Assembly (NCBI RefSeq): GCF_006569185.2
Contig: NZ_VIGC02000006.1
Span: 62,001-126,000 of the forward strand
Direction of reading: 5' to 3'
DNA: 64,000 bases
Origin: Litorilinea aerophila
Lineage (GTDB): Bacteria; Chloroflexota; Anaerolineae; Caldilineales; Caldilineaceae
The notes under the pieces are model-generated. The model was not told the DNA's origin. It was given only the letters and a program-made list of their open reading frames with translations, and did not search any database. This document shows, in pieces, positions 1-7,426 of this stretch. Made by a program: the position numbers and the translations under genes. Within the stretch, counting starts at the first letter, position 1, and each line of letters opens with the position of its first letter.

Positions 1-555
1 AGGAACTACAGCCGCTACGACGGTCTGTGCTACTTCCGCATCACCCCCCTGGGGGCCTATCTCTTTGGCCAGGCCAGCGAGTATCAGCCCCGGCGACCGG
101 CCGATGAACCTCTCTTCATAATTGGGGCCGACCGTTGCCTGCGTCTGCTTCAGCCGGGACAACTGACCCCGGTGTTGGCGGCTCAACTGGAGCAGATCGG
201 GGAGCCAGTTCAGGAGGGTGTCTATCGATTGGACGAGCAAAAAATCCTGCTGGCACTGGAAGGGGGGATGGCGTTTTCCCTGTTGCAGGATCTGTTGCGG
301 CAACGCCATCAGGGTCCGTTGCCGGCTGAAGTGGAGGAGTGGCTGCACCAGCTCTACGCCAACAGCCGGGCGTTTTCCATTCGATCTCGCGCCCTGTTGA
401 TTCGAGCAGGGGCAGAAGAGGTGGAGATGGCGCTGGCCGATCCGGTTTTGGGCAAATTCGCCAGGCGGGTAGACGCCCGCACCCTGGTGATTCCCGCCAG
501 CCAGGAGACCCGTTTCCGCAACCGTCTGCGGGAGTTAGGATATGGCATCCGCTGA
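1..555 (+). CDS. C-terminal part of a helicase-associated (XPB/Ssl2-like) protein, partial
   Basis: The frame is open from the first base to TGA at 553-555, giving the last 184 residues of a protein that starts before the window. It begins in a winged-helix-like stretch (RITPLGAYLFG) and continues into a part with FIIGADRCLRLLQ and a helical tail rich in Leu and Arg. This arrangement resembles the proteins annotated as helicase-associated / XPB-Ssl2 N-terminal-like, which are common in Chloroflexota and Actinobacteria. No helicase motif lies in the visible part, so the call rests on overall resemblance only. A WYL- or DUF-type regulator is a possible alternative. It converges on the brnTA pair, 40 bp away. 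Confidence 0.5.
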   Translation, partial: RNYSRYDGLCYFRITPLGAYLFGQASEYQPRRPADEPLFIIGADRCLRLLQPGQLTPVLAAQLEQIGEPVQEGVYRLDEQKILLALEGGMAFSLLQDLLRQRHQGPLPAEVEEWLHQLYANSRAFSIRSRALLIRAGAEEVEMALADPVLGKFARRVDARTLVIPASQETRFRNRLRELGYGIR

Positions 556-595
556 TTCAGCGGATGCCATTGTTCGTATGCAGCAGAACGATGTG

Positions 596-856
596 TTACT
601 TGATATTGGCCTTCAGTTCTTCGCGAATCACCTTGCGGAGGGTATCCTCCAGGATTCCGTCCCGGGCGCGAATATATTCCCGCAAAGCTTCATTGATCAG
701 GGTCTGATAGTTGCCGCCACCCGCCTCATGGACCTGGCGTCGAAACCAGTTCAACACGTCCGTGTCAATTCGAATCGTAATGCGGGTCTTCCCCGGAGGA
801 GTTGACGCCACGGCTCCCTGTTTGGCGTTGTCGAAATCATATTCGTTTTCGCTCAT
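596..856 (-). CDS. brnA: BrnA-family antitoxin (ribbon-helix-helix)
   Basis: An 86-residue protein. The segment TRITIRIDTDVLNWFRRQV followed by a helix with YQTLINEALREYI is a ribbon-helix-helix DNA-binding fold, as in BrnA antitoxins, which neutralise BrnT and repress their own promoter. The N-terminal part (about residues 1-25) is polar, and the C-terminal tail (ILEDTLRKVIREELK) is a charged helix. Its start overlaps the end of the toxin gene by 20 bp. The toxin-then-antitoxin order is the usual one for brnTA, and the overlap implies translational coupling. Confidence 0.85.
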   Translation of the reverse strand: MSENEYDFDNAKQGAVASTPPGKTRITIRIDTDVLNWFRRQVHEAGGGNYQTLINEALREYIRARDGILEDTLRKVIREELKANIK

Positions 857-1115
857 AAACCCTCCGTTCCCGTCTCGTAGCCGGGCGTGCTGAAATTAAA
901 CGAATATCGTCGCCGCGGTAGGTGTAGACGACTACCAAAACACGGCCGAGAAAATCCATACCAAGGGTCGCAAAGCGTTGCTCATTATCGACGTATTCCT
1001 CCTTGATGGTCAAGGCCCATTCATCCTCGAATACGCCGACGGCATCTGCAAAGTCGACGTGGTGTTTTTCCCAGTTAATACGAGCCTTGTCGGGATCCCA
1101 TTGATAGCCATGCAT
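837..1115 (-). CDS. brnT: BrnT-family ribonuclease toxin
   Basis: A 92-residue protein beginning MHGYQWDPDKARINWEKHHV. This is the hallmark BrnT start (WDxxKxxxNxxKHxV), followed by F-A-D-A-V-G-V-F, GMDFLGRVLVVVYTYR and the C-terminal R-x-x-SAR-x-A-x-x-x-E-R-x-x-Y. BrnT toxins are RelE-like ribonucleases that arrest translation. I chose ATG at 1115 rather than the upstream TTG at 1133 because a good promoter (1121-1149) places the transcript start on or next to this ATG, and because the family consensus starts here. The 20-bp overlap with brnA supports one mRNA. Confidence 0.85.
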   Translation of the reverse strand: MHGYQWDPDKARINWEKHHVDFADAVGVFEDEWALTIKEEYVDNEQRFATLGMDFLGRVLVVVYTYRGDDIRLISARPATRRERRVYERKRI

Positions 1116-1120
1116 GGGGG

Positions 1121-1149
1121 ATTGTATGCACAAATAGTGTACGGGTCAA
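1121..1149 (-). promoter_or_regulatory. Promoter of brnTA (sigma-70 type, leaderless)
   Basis: On the minus strand, TTGACC (1144-1149), a 17-bp spacer and TACAAT (1121-1126). The expected transcription start, 6-8 bases after the -10 box, falls on the brnT ATG at 1115, so the mRNA would have essentially no leader. BrnA autorepression at this site is expected from the family but no operator was identified. Confidence 0.6.
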
Positions 1150-1195
1150 ATCGAAAACCGCCAAATCTTTGGAATTCCAAGTTTGTGCACTGTTC

Positions 1196-2209
1196 TTACG
1201 AATTCGCCAACCGCGGATCCAGTACATCCCGCAGGCCGTCCCCCAGCAGGTTGAAGGCCAGCACCGTGATGGTGATGGCCGCGCCGGGGAAGAGCACCAG
1301 GTGGGGCGCGCTGAAGAGCTGGTTGAACTCGCTCCCCAACATGGCCCCCCACTCCGGGTCCGGTGGCTGCATGCCCAGGCCCAGGAAGGAGAGCGCCGCC
1401 GCGTCGATGATGGCCGTGCCCACGCCCAGGGTCCCCAGTACGATCAACGGGGAGATCACGTTGGGCAGGATCTGGCGGAAGAGGATCCGGCTGTGGCTGG
1501 CGCCGATGGCCCGGGACGCCTGTACATACTCCATCTCCCGGGCTGAGAGCACCGTAGAGCGCACCACCCGGGCGTAGGCCGGGACGCTCACAATGGCCAC
1601 CGAGAGCATGGCGTTGGTCAGCCCCGGCCCCAGCACAAAGGTGATGGCGATGGCCAGCAGCAGGGCGGGAAAAGCCAGCAGGATGTCCATCAGCCGCATG
1701 ATCACGTTGTCCACCCAGCCGCCCACATAGCCCGAGAGCGCCCCCAGCAGGGTGCCCGTGGCCGAGGCCACCCCTACCACCACAAAGCCCACCATCAGGG
1801 AGACCCGGGCCGCGTACAGGACCCGGCTGAAGAGATCCCGCACGTTGCCGTCCAGCCCCATCAGGTGCTGGGGCTGATCCGCCGGGCAGCCCAGGACATG
1901 GATGCAGGGGGGCTGCCGCTTACGCACATTCTCGTGCCCCTCCGCCCCGATGAGGACCTGGTTGGGGCCATACTCCGTCAACACCGGCGCGAAGGTGGCC
2001 GCCAGCACGATCAGGGTCAAGATCGCCAGCCCCGCAATGGCGGATCGCTCCCGCATCAGGCGGCGCAGGACCATCCGCCACGGTTCCCGGCGGCGGCCCA
2101 GATCTAGCTGGCGAGCTTCCGAGCCCGTCTCTCCGGTTCGCCCGGGCACGCCCCTGGTCGGGCGGCCCACCCTCTGGCTTTCCACAGGCGTCGTATCCAA
2201 ATTTGCCAT
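1196..2209 (-). CDS. Peptide/nickel-type ABC transporter permease, DppC/OppC family
   Basis: A 337-residue inner-membrane permease. It has a cytoplasmic N-terminus, a first TM helix (AIAGLAILTLIVLAATFAPVL), an extracytoplasmic loop and then five further TM helices. The binding-protein-dependent permease EAA-type loop reads YVQASRAIGASHSRILFRQILPNVISPLIVLGTL, the segment that contacts the ATPase. It ends in the typical GDGLRDVLDPRL. ATG at 2209 is preferred to TTG at 2221 because GAGGT then lies at a workable distance. It follows the DppB-type gene after only 16 bp. No ATPase gene (DppD/F) is next to the operon, so the ATPase must be encoded elsewhere. Confidence 0.9.
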   Translation of the reverse strand: MANLDTTPVESQRVGRPTRGVPGRTGETGSEARQLDLGRRREPWRMVLRRLMRERSAIAGLAILTLIVLAATFAPVLTEYGPNQVLIGAEGHENVRKRQPPCIHVLGCPADQPQHLMGLDGNVRDLFSRVLYAARVSLMVGFVVVGVASATGTLLGALSGYVGGWVDNVIMRLMDILLAFPALLLAIAITFVLGPGLTNAMLSVAIVSVPAYARVVRSTVLSAREMEYVQASRAIGASHSRILFRQILPNVISPLIVLGTLGVGTAIIDAAALSFLGLGMQPPDPEWGAMLGSEFNQLFSAPHLVLFPGAAITITVLAFNLLGDGLRDVLDPRLANS

Positions 2210-2225
2210 TTGCGCTACCAATACC

Positions 2226-3305
2226 TCATCGCAGTCGAACCCGGGGGTCGAGGAAGGCGTAGGAGATATCCACCAACAGGTTGAACAGCACGTAGATGGA
2301 GGCGATGACGATGGTGAAGCCCTGGATCACCGGAAAATCCCGGGAGGTGATCGCCTCGTACAGGCTGCGCCCCACCCCCGAAAGGCCGAAGATGGTCTCC
2401 GTCAGCACTGCGCCACTCAAGATCGCCCCTGTCTGCAGGCCGATGATGGTCACCACGGGCAGCAGCGCGCTGCGCAGGGCATGGCGAAAGACCACCAGCC
2501 GGTTGTGCAGACCCTTGGCCCGGGCCGTGCGGATGTAGTCCTGGCCCAGCACCTCCAGCACGCTGGAGCGGGTCATGCGGGCGATGATGGAGAGGGGGAT
2601 GGTGCTGAGGGCCAGGGCTGGCAGCAGCAGGTGCTTCAAGGCATCGCCCAGGACCCGCCAGTCCGCGGTGATCAGCGCGTTGAAGACGTACATGTTGGCG
2701 ACAAATTTCAACAACAAAAAGCCCGGCGTGCTCTGATCCACGTTCCAGCCGAACTGGTCGTAGAAGGGCCGGGAGGAGACGCCGGGGGAAAGCCGGCCGG
2801 ACGGGGGCAGGGCCAGAGGCGTATCCCGCAGCAACACGGCGAAGCCGTAGATGAGCAACAGCCCCAGGACGAAGACCGGGATGGAAACGCCAAAGTTGGC
2901 GCCCACCATGGTGACCACATCAATGGCCGAATTTCGGCGCAGGGCGGAAAGCAAACCCGCTGGGATCCCGATCAGCACGGCAATGAACATGGCCGTCAGC
3001 CCCAGCTCGATGGTCATGGGCAGGCGCTCGGCCAGCATGACCGCGATGGGGCGGCCAAAGCGGATGGAGTCGCCCAGATCGCCCCGCAGGATATTGCCCA
3101 TGTACAGGGCAAACTGGGTGGGGATGGGCTGATCCAGGCCAAATTTACGGTTGAAACGCTCGCAGGATTCCTGGGTGGCCTTTTCGCCCAACATGGCCTT
3201 GCAGGGGTCCCCAGGAATCAGGCGCGCCAGGGTGAAGGTCACCAACAAAATGGCGAACAACACCGGGATGGCATAAAGGATACGGCGAATAATGTAGCGG
3301 AACAT
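2226..3305 (-). CDS. Peptide/nickel-type ABC transporter permease, DppB/OppB family
   Basis: A 359-residue membrane permease with the family start MFRYIIRRILYAIPVLFAILLVTFTLARLIPGDPC, in which the L-I-P-G-D-P box is diagnostic. The EAA loop (DYIRTARAKGLHNRLVVFRHALRSALLPVVTIIG) lies in the C-terminal third, followed by ETIFGLSGVGRSLYEAI and the ending SYAFLDPRVRLR. A loop of roughly 60 residues in the middle (around GRLSPGVSSRPFYDQFGWNVDQ) is longer than in E. coli DppB but is common in this subfamily. It is separated from the binding-protein gene by a 98-bp gap holding a strong hairpin, which suggests lower or separately tuned expression of the permeases. Confidence 0.92.
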   Translation of the reverse strand: MFRYIIRRILYAIPVLFAILLVTFTLARLIPGDPCKAMLGEKATQESCERFNRKFGLDQPIPTQFALYMGNILRGDLGDSIRFGRPIAVMLAERLPMTIELGLTAMFIAVLIGIPAGLLSALRRNSAIDVVTMVGANFGVSIPVFVLGLLLIYGFAVLLRDTPLALPPSGRLSPGVSSRPFYDQFGWNVDQSTPGFLLLKFVANMYVFNALITADWRVLGDALKHLLLPALALSTIPLSIIARMTRSSVLEVLGQDYIRTARAKGLHNRLVVFRHALRSALLPVVTIIGLQTGAILSGAVLTETIFGLSGVGRSLYEAITSRDFPVIQGFTIVIASIYVLFNLLVDISYAFLDPRVRLR

Positions 3306-3357
3306 GGCCTTTTTTTATTGCCTTCTATGATTCCCCGGCAAAAGGGGCTCTTGAACA

Positions 3358-3397
3358 AGAGACGGGCCTTCCCGACCCACCGGGAAGGCCCGTCTCT
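3358..3397 (-). terminator. Intercistronic hairpin between binding-protein and permease genes
   Basis: A perfect 17-bp inverted repeat (arms 3358-3374 and 3381-3397) with a 6-base loop, lying between the stop of the binding-protein gene and the DppB-type start. No run of U follows on the minus strand, so it is more likely an mRNA-stabilising or attenuating element than a full terminator. Such elements commonly let the binding protein outnumber the permeases. Confidence 0.6.
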
Positions 3398-3403
3398 GAA
3401 ACC

Positions 3404-5122
3404 TTACTGGCCTCCCTCGGGGGCGTTCATCAGACCACCCCACAGGTAAGCGTAGTAGTCAAAGCCGCCGGTATTGCCGGTGTGGTACGGGTTGGAGGCG
3501 TCGATGCCAGCCGCCCAGGAGGCCACCACGTCGTTGGCGTCCAGGGTGGAGCCATCGTGGAACTTCACGCCCTCCCGCAGGTGGCACACCCACACGGTCA
3601 GATCCTCGTTGGGATCACAGGAGGTGGCCAGGGCCGGCTCGGTTTCACCCGAGTCCATCTTGTACTGGAGCAGGGCCTCCACCACCTGCTGGCAGGGCCG
3701 CAGGGATTCGCCGTCGGTCTCGTCGGCGCAGTAGAGGCTGATGGGCTCCGCATTCTGCATGTAGACCAGGATGTCCCGGCCGCCGGGGTTGAGGCGGGCG
3801 AACTTGGTGGCGCCGAAGGGGGGCACATAGGCGTTCTCCACATCGGCCCGGGCCGCATCCGCGGAAGCCCCGTGGGCGATGGGCACCATGGGCACCAGCT
3901 CCTTGATGGCGTTGTTGGCCTGCTCATAGAGGGGCGCCGCTTCCGCCGGGTCGGCAATCTGGGCCGCCTGTTCCAGGGGCTCATAGATCTCCGGGTACGG
4001 CTCGCCAAACTGAGGGTTGTTGCGCCCGAAGTGGAAGTCCAGGAAGTTGGTCACGTGGGGATAGTCCGCCCCCCAGCCCAACAGGTAGAAGCCATCCAGC
4101 CGCCCATCGGTGGATTCGGCGATGAACTCGCCGGACTCCATCACCACCACCTCGGCCTCGATGCCCAGGTTCTCCCGCAGCTGGTTCTGGATCTCCACCG
4201 CCACCAGGGAAGGCTCCGGCAGGTAGACCCGGAAGACATCCCGGTAGTAGATGGAGGTGGAGAAGCCGTCCGGATAGCCGGCCTCGGCCAGCAGCTCCCG
4301 GGCCCGCTCGGGGTTGAAATCGTACCACGCCTCCCCTTCACAGCCGTTGGGGATGGAGCAGGGGGTGAAGTGGCTGGCCACTTCCGAGCCCGCGGGGTAG
4401 AAGTTGTCCACGATGCGCTGGCGGTCGATGCCCATGGCCACTGCCTGGCGCACCCGGACGTCGTTGAAGGGCTCGAAGGTGTTGGTCATGCCCAGGTAGA
4501 AGATGTTGGGATTTTCCGAGGTGATGAGCTGCAGGTTGGGGTCTTCCTGGACCCGCTCGTAGTCGTCCGGGCTGACGTTGGTGATCATGTCCACGGTGCC
4601 GGCCTGCAGCTCCAGCAGCCGGGCCGCGCCCTCCTGGTTCCAGCGCAGGACCGCAGTCTCGGCGAAGGCCGGCTCACCCCAGTAGTCGTCAAAGCGCTTG
4701 AAGGTGATCTGGTTGCCCCGGTCCCACTGCTCGATCATGTAGGGCCCGGTGCCGATGGGGTGCTCCAGCAGCTCGCCGGTGCCGCCCGTCTGCGCGATCC
4801 ACTCGGCCGGCTGAATGCCGAAGGGGATAAACGCCACCTTGGCCAGGAAGGCCGGGTCCGGGCTGCAGAGGTTGAACTGTACGGTCAGCGGGTCTACCGC
4901 CTCGATGGAGAGGATCTTGCCGCCGTAGTCGCAGCTCTCCGCCGATACCGAAGTGGGGACAAATTCCTCGTGGGCCTCTTCCGCGGTGGCCTCGGCGGTG
5001 GGATGTTCCTCTGGCGCCTGGGCCTCGCCGCCCGGTGCCGCCGGGGTGGCCGGTGCACAGGCCGCCAGGAGCCCAAACAGAAGGCCGATGACCAGGAACG
5101 TGAGGAGTTTGTGTGGTTTCAT
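3404..5122 (-). CDS. Peptide-type ABC transporter substrate-binding lipoprotein, circularly permuted
   Basis: A 572-residue lipoprotein. The signal peptide has lipobox L-A-A-C with Cys22, then an Ala/Pro/Glu-rich linker to about residue 60. The domain belongs to SBP family 5 (DppA/OppA), but the order is rotated. The protein starts at the segment that in DppA lies about 110-130 residues in (SIEAVDPLTVQFNL, then HPIGTGPYMIEQW, KRFDDYWG, VRQAVAMGIDRQRIV). It runs to the normal C-terminal end and then adds, as residues 447-572, the usual N-terminal segment (DILVYMQNAEPISL, VVEALLQYK, LATSCDPN, HLREGVKFHDGSTLDANDVV). Total size is normal. Eight Cys besides Cys22 may form disulfides. The start at 5122 is set by AAGGAG and the signal peptide; an in-frame ATG 37 codons upstream lies in leader-like sequence. 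Likely cargo is oligopeptides or other family-5 ligands. Confidence 0.85.
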   Translation of the reverse strand: MKPHKLLTFLVIGLLFGLLAACAPATPAAPGGEAQAPEEHPTAEATAEEAHEEFVPTSVSAESCDYGGKILSIEAVDPLTVQFNLCSPDPAFLAKVAFIPFGIQPAEWIAQTGGTGELLEHPIGTGPYMIEQWDRGNQITFKRFDDYWGEPAFAETAVLRWNQEGAARLLELQAGTVDMITNVSPDDYERVQEDPNLQLITSENPNIFYLGMTNTFEPFNDVRVRQAVAMGIDRQRIVDNFYPAGSEVASHFTPCSIPNGCEGEAWYDFNPERARELLAEAGYPDGFSTSIYYRDVFRVYLPEPSLVAVEIQNQLRENLGIEAEVVVMESGEFIAESTDGRLDGFYLLGWGADYPHVTNFLDFHFGRNNPQFGEPYPEIYEPLEQAAQIADPAEAAPLYEQANNAIKELVPMVPIAHGASADAARADVENAYVPPFGATKFARLNPGGRDILVYMQNAEPISLYCADETDGESLRPCQQVVEALLQYKMDSGETEPALATSCDPNEDLTVWVCHLREGVKFHDGSTLDANDVVASWAAGIDASNPYHTGNTGGFDYYAYLWGGLMNAPEGGQ

Positions 5123-5347
5123 ACCTTTCTCCTTTTGTCGTTGAACGAAGCCGATGAAGGACTGGGCCACACCACCGCCGGTGGCAGGTGGAGGGCCGGG
5201 GCGTAGACTCGGACTGGCTGGCGTAACTGTCACGGCGGAAATTCGGCTGCCCGCTCTCCGCCGGGATCACCCGTCGACGGGCGTCTTGCGACCGGAAGGG
5301 GGTGCCATATCTGCCCCAGGCTGGCCCGGGCCAGACATCACAGCGCA

Positions 5348-5376
5348 AGTATAGCGCAAGGCTCCCACCTTTTCAA
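5348..5376 (-). promoter_or_regulatory. Promoter of the peptide ABC operon, followed by a ~220-nt leader
   Basis: On the minus strand, TTGAAA (5371-5376), a 17-bp spacer and TATACT (5348-5353), a near-consensus sigma-70 promoter. Transcription would begin near 5341, leaving about 220 nt before the start codon at 5122. The leader holds short GC-rich inverted repeats, for example CACCTGCCACC near CGGCGGTGGTG and a GCCCGTCGACGGGT stem. I do not recognise a riboswitch class in it. Confidence 0.6.
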
Positions 5377-5410
5377 CCAGGGGAACAGGGGCGGAACCGG
5401 CCTCTGAACC

Positions 5411-6688
5411 TCACCACAGCACCATGGAATCCAGGAACAACTGTTTCAGATCTTCGGGCGTGAAGGGCCGGGGCGTCAACTTGGTGACCCGGTGCTGGGG
5501 CAGGGTGCCGGCCACCAGGTCGTCCACGTCGTCGGCGGTGTAACCCAGCGCGGCCAGGCCGTTGGGCATGCCCGTCCGGCGCATGAGGTCGATCAACGCG
5601 CCGGCCACCAGCTCCCCCGCGTCGCCGGGGTCCGCGCCCCGGATATCCACGCCCATGAGGCCCGCCGCGTAGAGGTGCAGCTCCGGGTTGGCCGCTGCGG
5701 TGAAGCGGAAGACCGCCGGCGCGTTGACGATCACCGCCATCCCGTGGGGCACCATGGGATGGTCCACCGGGTAACCCGGCGGCCGGTACTCCCGCACCAT
5801 GCCGGCCACCGGGTAGGACATGCCGTGGGGCAGGTGCACCCCCGCGTTGCCGAAACCGATGCCGGCGATGGCCGCGGCCAGGAGCATCTGGCTGCGGGCC
5901 TCGTCGTCCTCCGGGTCCTGCACGGCCCGCACCAGGTTCTGGGCCACCATCTCGATGGCCCGGGAGGCCCAGATGTGGCTGATGGGGTTGGCCCCCTGGT
6001 AGGCCGGCCGCAGGGCGGGCGACTCTGGCGCGGGGCGCTGGTTGTAGGGCAGCGCGGTCAGGGACTCCAGCGCGTGGCTGAGGACGTCCAGCCCGGTGCA
6101 GGCCGTCACCATGCGGGGCAGGGTGCGGGTGTTCTCCGGGTCGATGATGCCCAGGGCCGGCCGCAGGGCCCGGTGGGCGATGCCGGTCTTGGCCCGCATG
6201 GCCACGTAGTCGAAGATGGCCACCCCCGTGGTCTCGCTGCCCGTGCCCGCGGTGGTGGGGATGGCGATGAGGGGCTTCAACTTGCCCGGCACCGGCCGCC
6301 CCTCGCCGATGGGCGGGTTCACGTAGGCCAGGAAGTCCGCCGGGTAGGTGGCGTAGAGGTTGGCCGCCTTGGCCGTATCCATGCTGGAGCCGCCCCCCAC
6401 GGCCACGTAGCCGTCGAAGCGGCCTTCCGTGGCAAAGCGGATGGCCTCCTGGAAGGAGGCGTCGGTGGGCTCCACCCGCACCTGGTCGAAGAGCACCGGG
6501 TCCATGCCTTCCCGGCGCAGCGCCTCCAGGGTGATGGCCACCGGCTCGCTCTGGGCCAGGTGGGGGTCGGTGACCACCATCACCCGCTTCGCGCCCAGGG
6601 CCGCCATGTCGTAGCCCACCTCCCGGGTCACCCCCGGCCCGAACTTGATGCTGGACGTATCCATGGTGAAGGCCGTTTCCAGAACCAT
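5411..6688 (-). CDS. Iron-containing alcohol dehydrogenase, hydroxyacid-oxoacid transhydrogenase (ADHFE1) type
   Basis: A 425-residue group III dehydrogenase. The protein follows human ADHFE1 almost motif by motif: VRVEPTDASFQEAI, DGYVAVGGGSSMDTAKAANLY, PLIAIPTTAGTGSETTGVAIFDY, GLDVLSHALES, NPISHIWA, GIGFGNAGVHLPHGMSYPV and GTLPQHRVTKLTPRP. That enzyme transfers hydride between 4-hydroxybutyrate (or similar 2- or 4-hydroxyacids) and 2-oxoglutarate using bound NAD. Metal ligands are expected among the Asp and His residues of the GLDVLSHALES and NAGVHLPHGMSYP segments. The start at 6688 has GGAGGGAGG just upstream; an ATG seven codons earlier is less likely. It lies 27 bp downstream of the GNAT gene, probably one transcript. 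Confidence 0.85.
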   Translation of the reverse strand: MVLETAFTMDTSSIKFGPGVTREVGYDMAALGAKRVMVVTDPHLAQSEPVAITLEALRREGMDPVLFDQVRVEPTDASFQEAIRFATEGRFDGYVAVGGGSSMDTAKAANLYATYPADFLAYVNPPIGEGRPVPGKLKPLIAIPTTAGTGSETTGVAIFDYVAMRAKTGIAHRALRPALGIIDPENTRTLPRMVTACTGLDVLSHALESLTALPYNQRPAPESPALRPAYQGANPISHIWASRAIEMVAQNLVRAVQDPEDDEARSQMLLAAAIAGIGFGNAGVHLPHGMSYPVAGMVREYRPPGYPVDHPMVPHGMAVIVNAPAVFRFTAAANPELHLYAAGLMGVDIRGADPGDAGELVAGALIDLMRRTGMPNGLAALGYTADDVDDLVAGTLPQHRVTKLTPRPFTPEDLKQLFLDSMVLW

Positions 6689-6715
6689 ACCTCCCTCCTC
6701 CAATCCCAATCTTCT

Positions 6716-7183
6716 TCAATCTTTAATCTTCAACTCCATCAACGTAATCACCTCCCCCCGATACACCCGCTCCTCCACCACGCTCCAGCCCAGATGGGCG
6801 TAGAACTGCTGGCGGTCCGGCGTATAGAGGTAGAGGGTGGGCACACCCAGCGCCCGGGCTTCATCCTCCACCCGGCGCACCAGCGCCCGGCCGATCCCCT
6901 GGTGGCGTCGTTGGGGCAGCACGTAGACGCTGGCCAGCCACGGCGTCAGGTCCACGCGGTCGGGCAGGTCGTGCAGGACCAGGCTGGCGCAGCCCACCGG
7001 CTCCCCATTTGCCAGGGCCACGAAGGTGGTGGGGATGGCCCGCCGCTGCAAATGACCCTGGAGACGGGCCAGGCGATCGGCCAGGGTCTTGTGGCTGTTG
7101 ATGCGTCCCCACTGCTCGTGGTGCCAGTGGGCCAGGGTGGGGACCAGGTGGGGGTGGTCGGCCAGATAGGTTATCTCGAGCAT
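6716..7183 (-). CDS. GNAT-family N-acetyltransferase
   Basis: A 155-residue single-domain acetyltransferase. The acetyl-CoA-binding motif A is clear: ASVYVLPQRRHQGIGRALVRRVEDEA (Q/R-x-x-G-x-G). It is preceded by the beta-strand TTFVALANGEPVGCASLVLHDL and followed by YLYTPDRQQFYAHLGWSVVEE, the usual motif B with F-Y-x-x-x-G-W. The substrate cannot be told; the family acetylates amines, antibiotics, amino acids or protein N-termini. It is the first gene of a likely two-gene operon with the dehydrogenase and is divergent from the CHAT cassette across 243 bp. Confidence 0.85.
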   Translation of the reverse strand: MLEITYLADHPHLVPTLAHWHHEQWGRINSHKTLADRLARLQGHLQRRAIPTTFVALANGEPVGCASLVLHDLPDRVDLTPWLASVYVLPQRRHQGIGRALVRRVEDEARALGVPTLYLYTPDRQQFYAHLGWSVVEERVYRGEVITLMELKIKD

Positions 7184-7308
7184 GGGGTCTGGATGTAGGG
7201 TGGTGGTCAGATGGGTTGATTCACGTCACCGTTTCCAGGCAAGATACCCCAACTCCCCCCGGCTGTCAAACAGGGCGGCGGGGCGGGCCTCTGCCCCTGG
7301 AATTTCCC

Positions 7309-7337
7309 TTGCTGGACCACCGGTTGCGTGCTATATT
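7309..7337 (+). promoter_or_regulatory. Promoter of the CHAT cassette
   Basis: TTGCTG (7309-7314), a 17-bp spacer and TATATT (7332-7337). The start site near 7344 would give a leader of about 80 nt before the ATG at 7427, which has GAGGAG upstream. The 243-bp divergent region also contains a C/G-rich imperfect palindrome (7280-7300) resembling the dispersed repeats near vapBC. Confidence 0.5.
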
Positions 7338-7426
7338 GGCATCGACCTCTTTGCCGGCTCGATTTGAAAACTCGATGGCGCCTGGGCTTGCTGGCCCAGG
7401 TGGTCCCCTGCCAGAGGAGAAAGTCC

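Noticed and set aside
2226-2260. A tRNA-like GGTTCGA sequence on the minus strand
   Set aside because: It is part of the coding end of the DppB-type permease (FLDPRVRLR) and no cloverleaf can be drawn around it.
3404-5122. Frameshift or truncation as the explanation for the missing N-terminal block of the binding protein
   Set aside because: The frame is uninterrupted, the signal peptide is intact, total length is normal and the missing block is present at the C-terminus, so permutation explains the data better.
5123-5340. A known riboswitch in the peptide ABC leader
   Set aside because: I looked for T-box, SAM, cobalamin, glycine and TPP consensus motifs and found none; only GC-rich hairpins remain.
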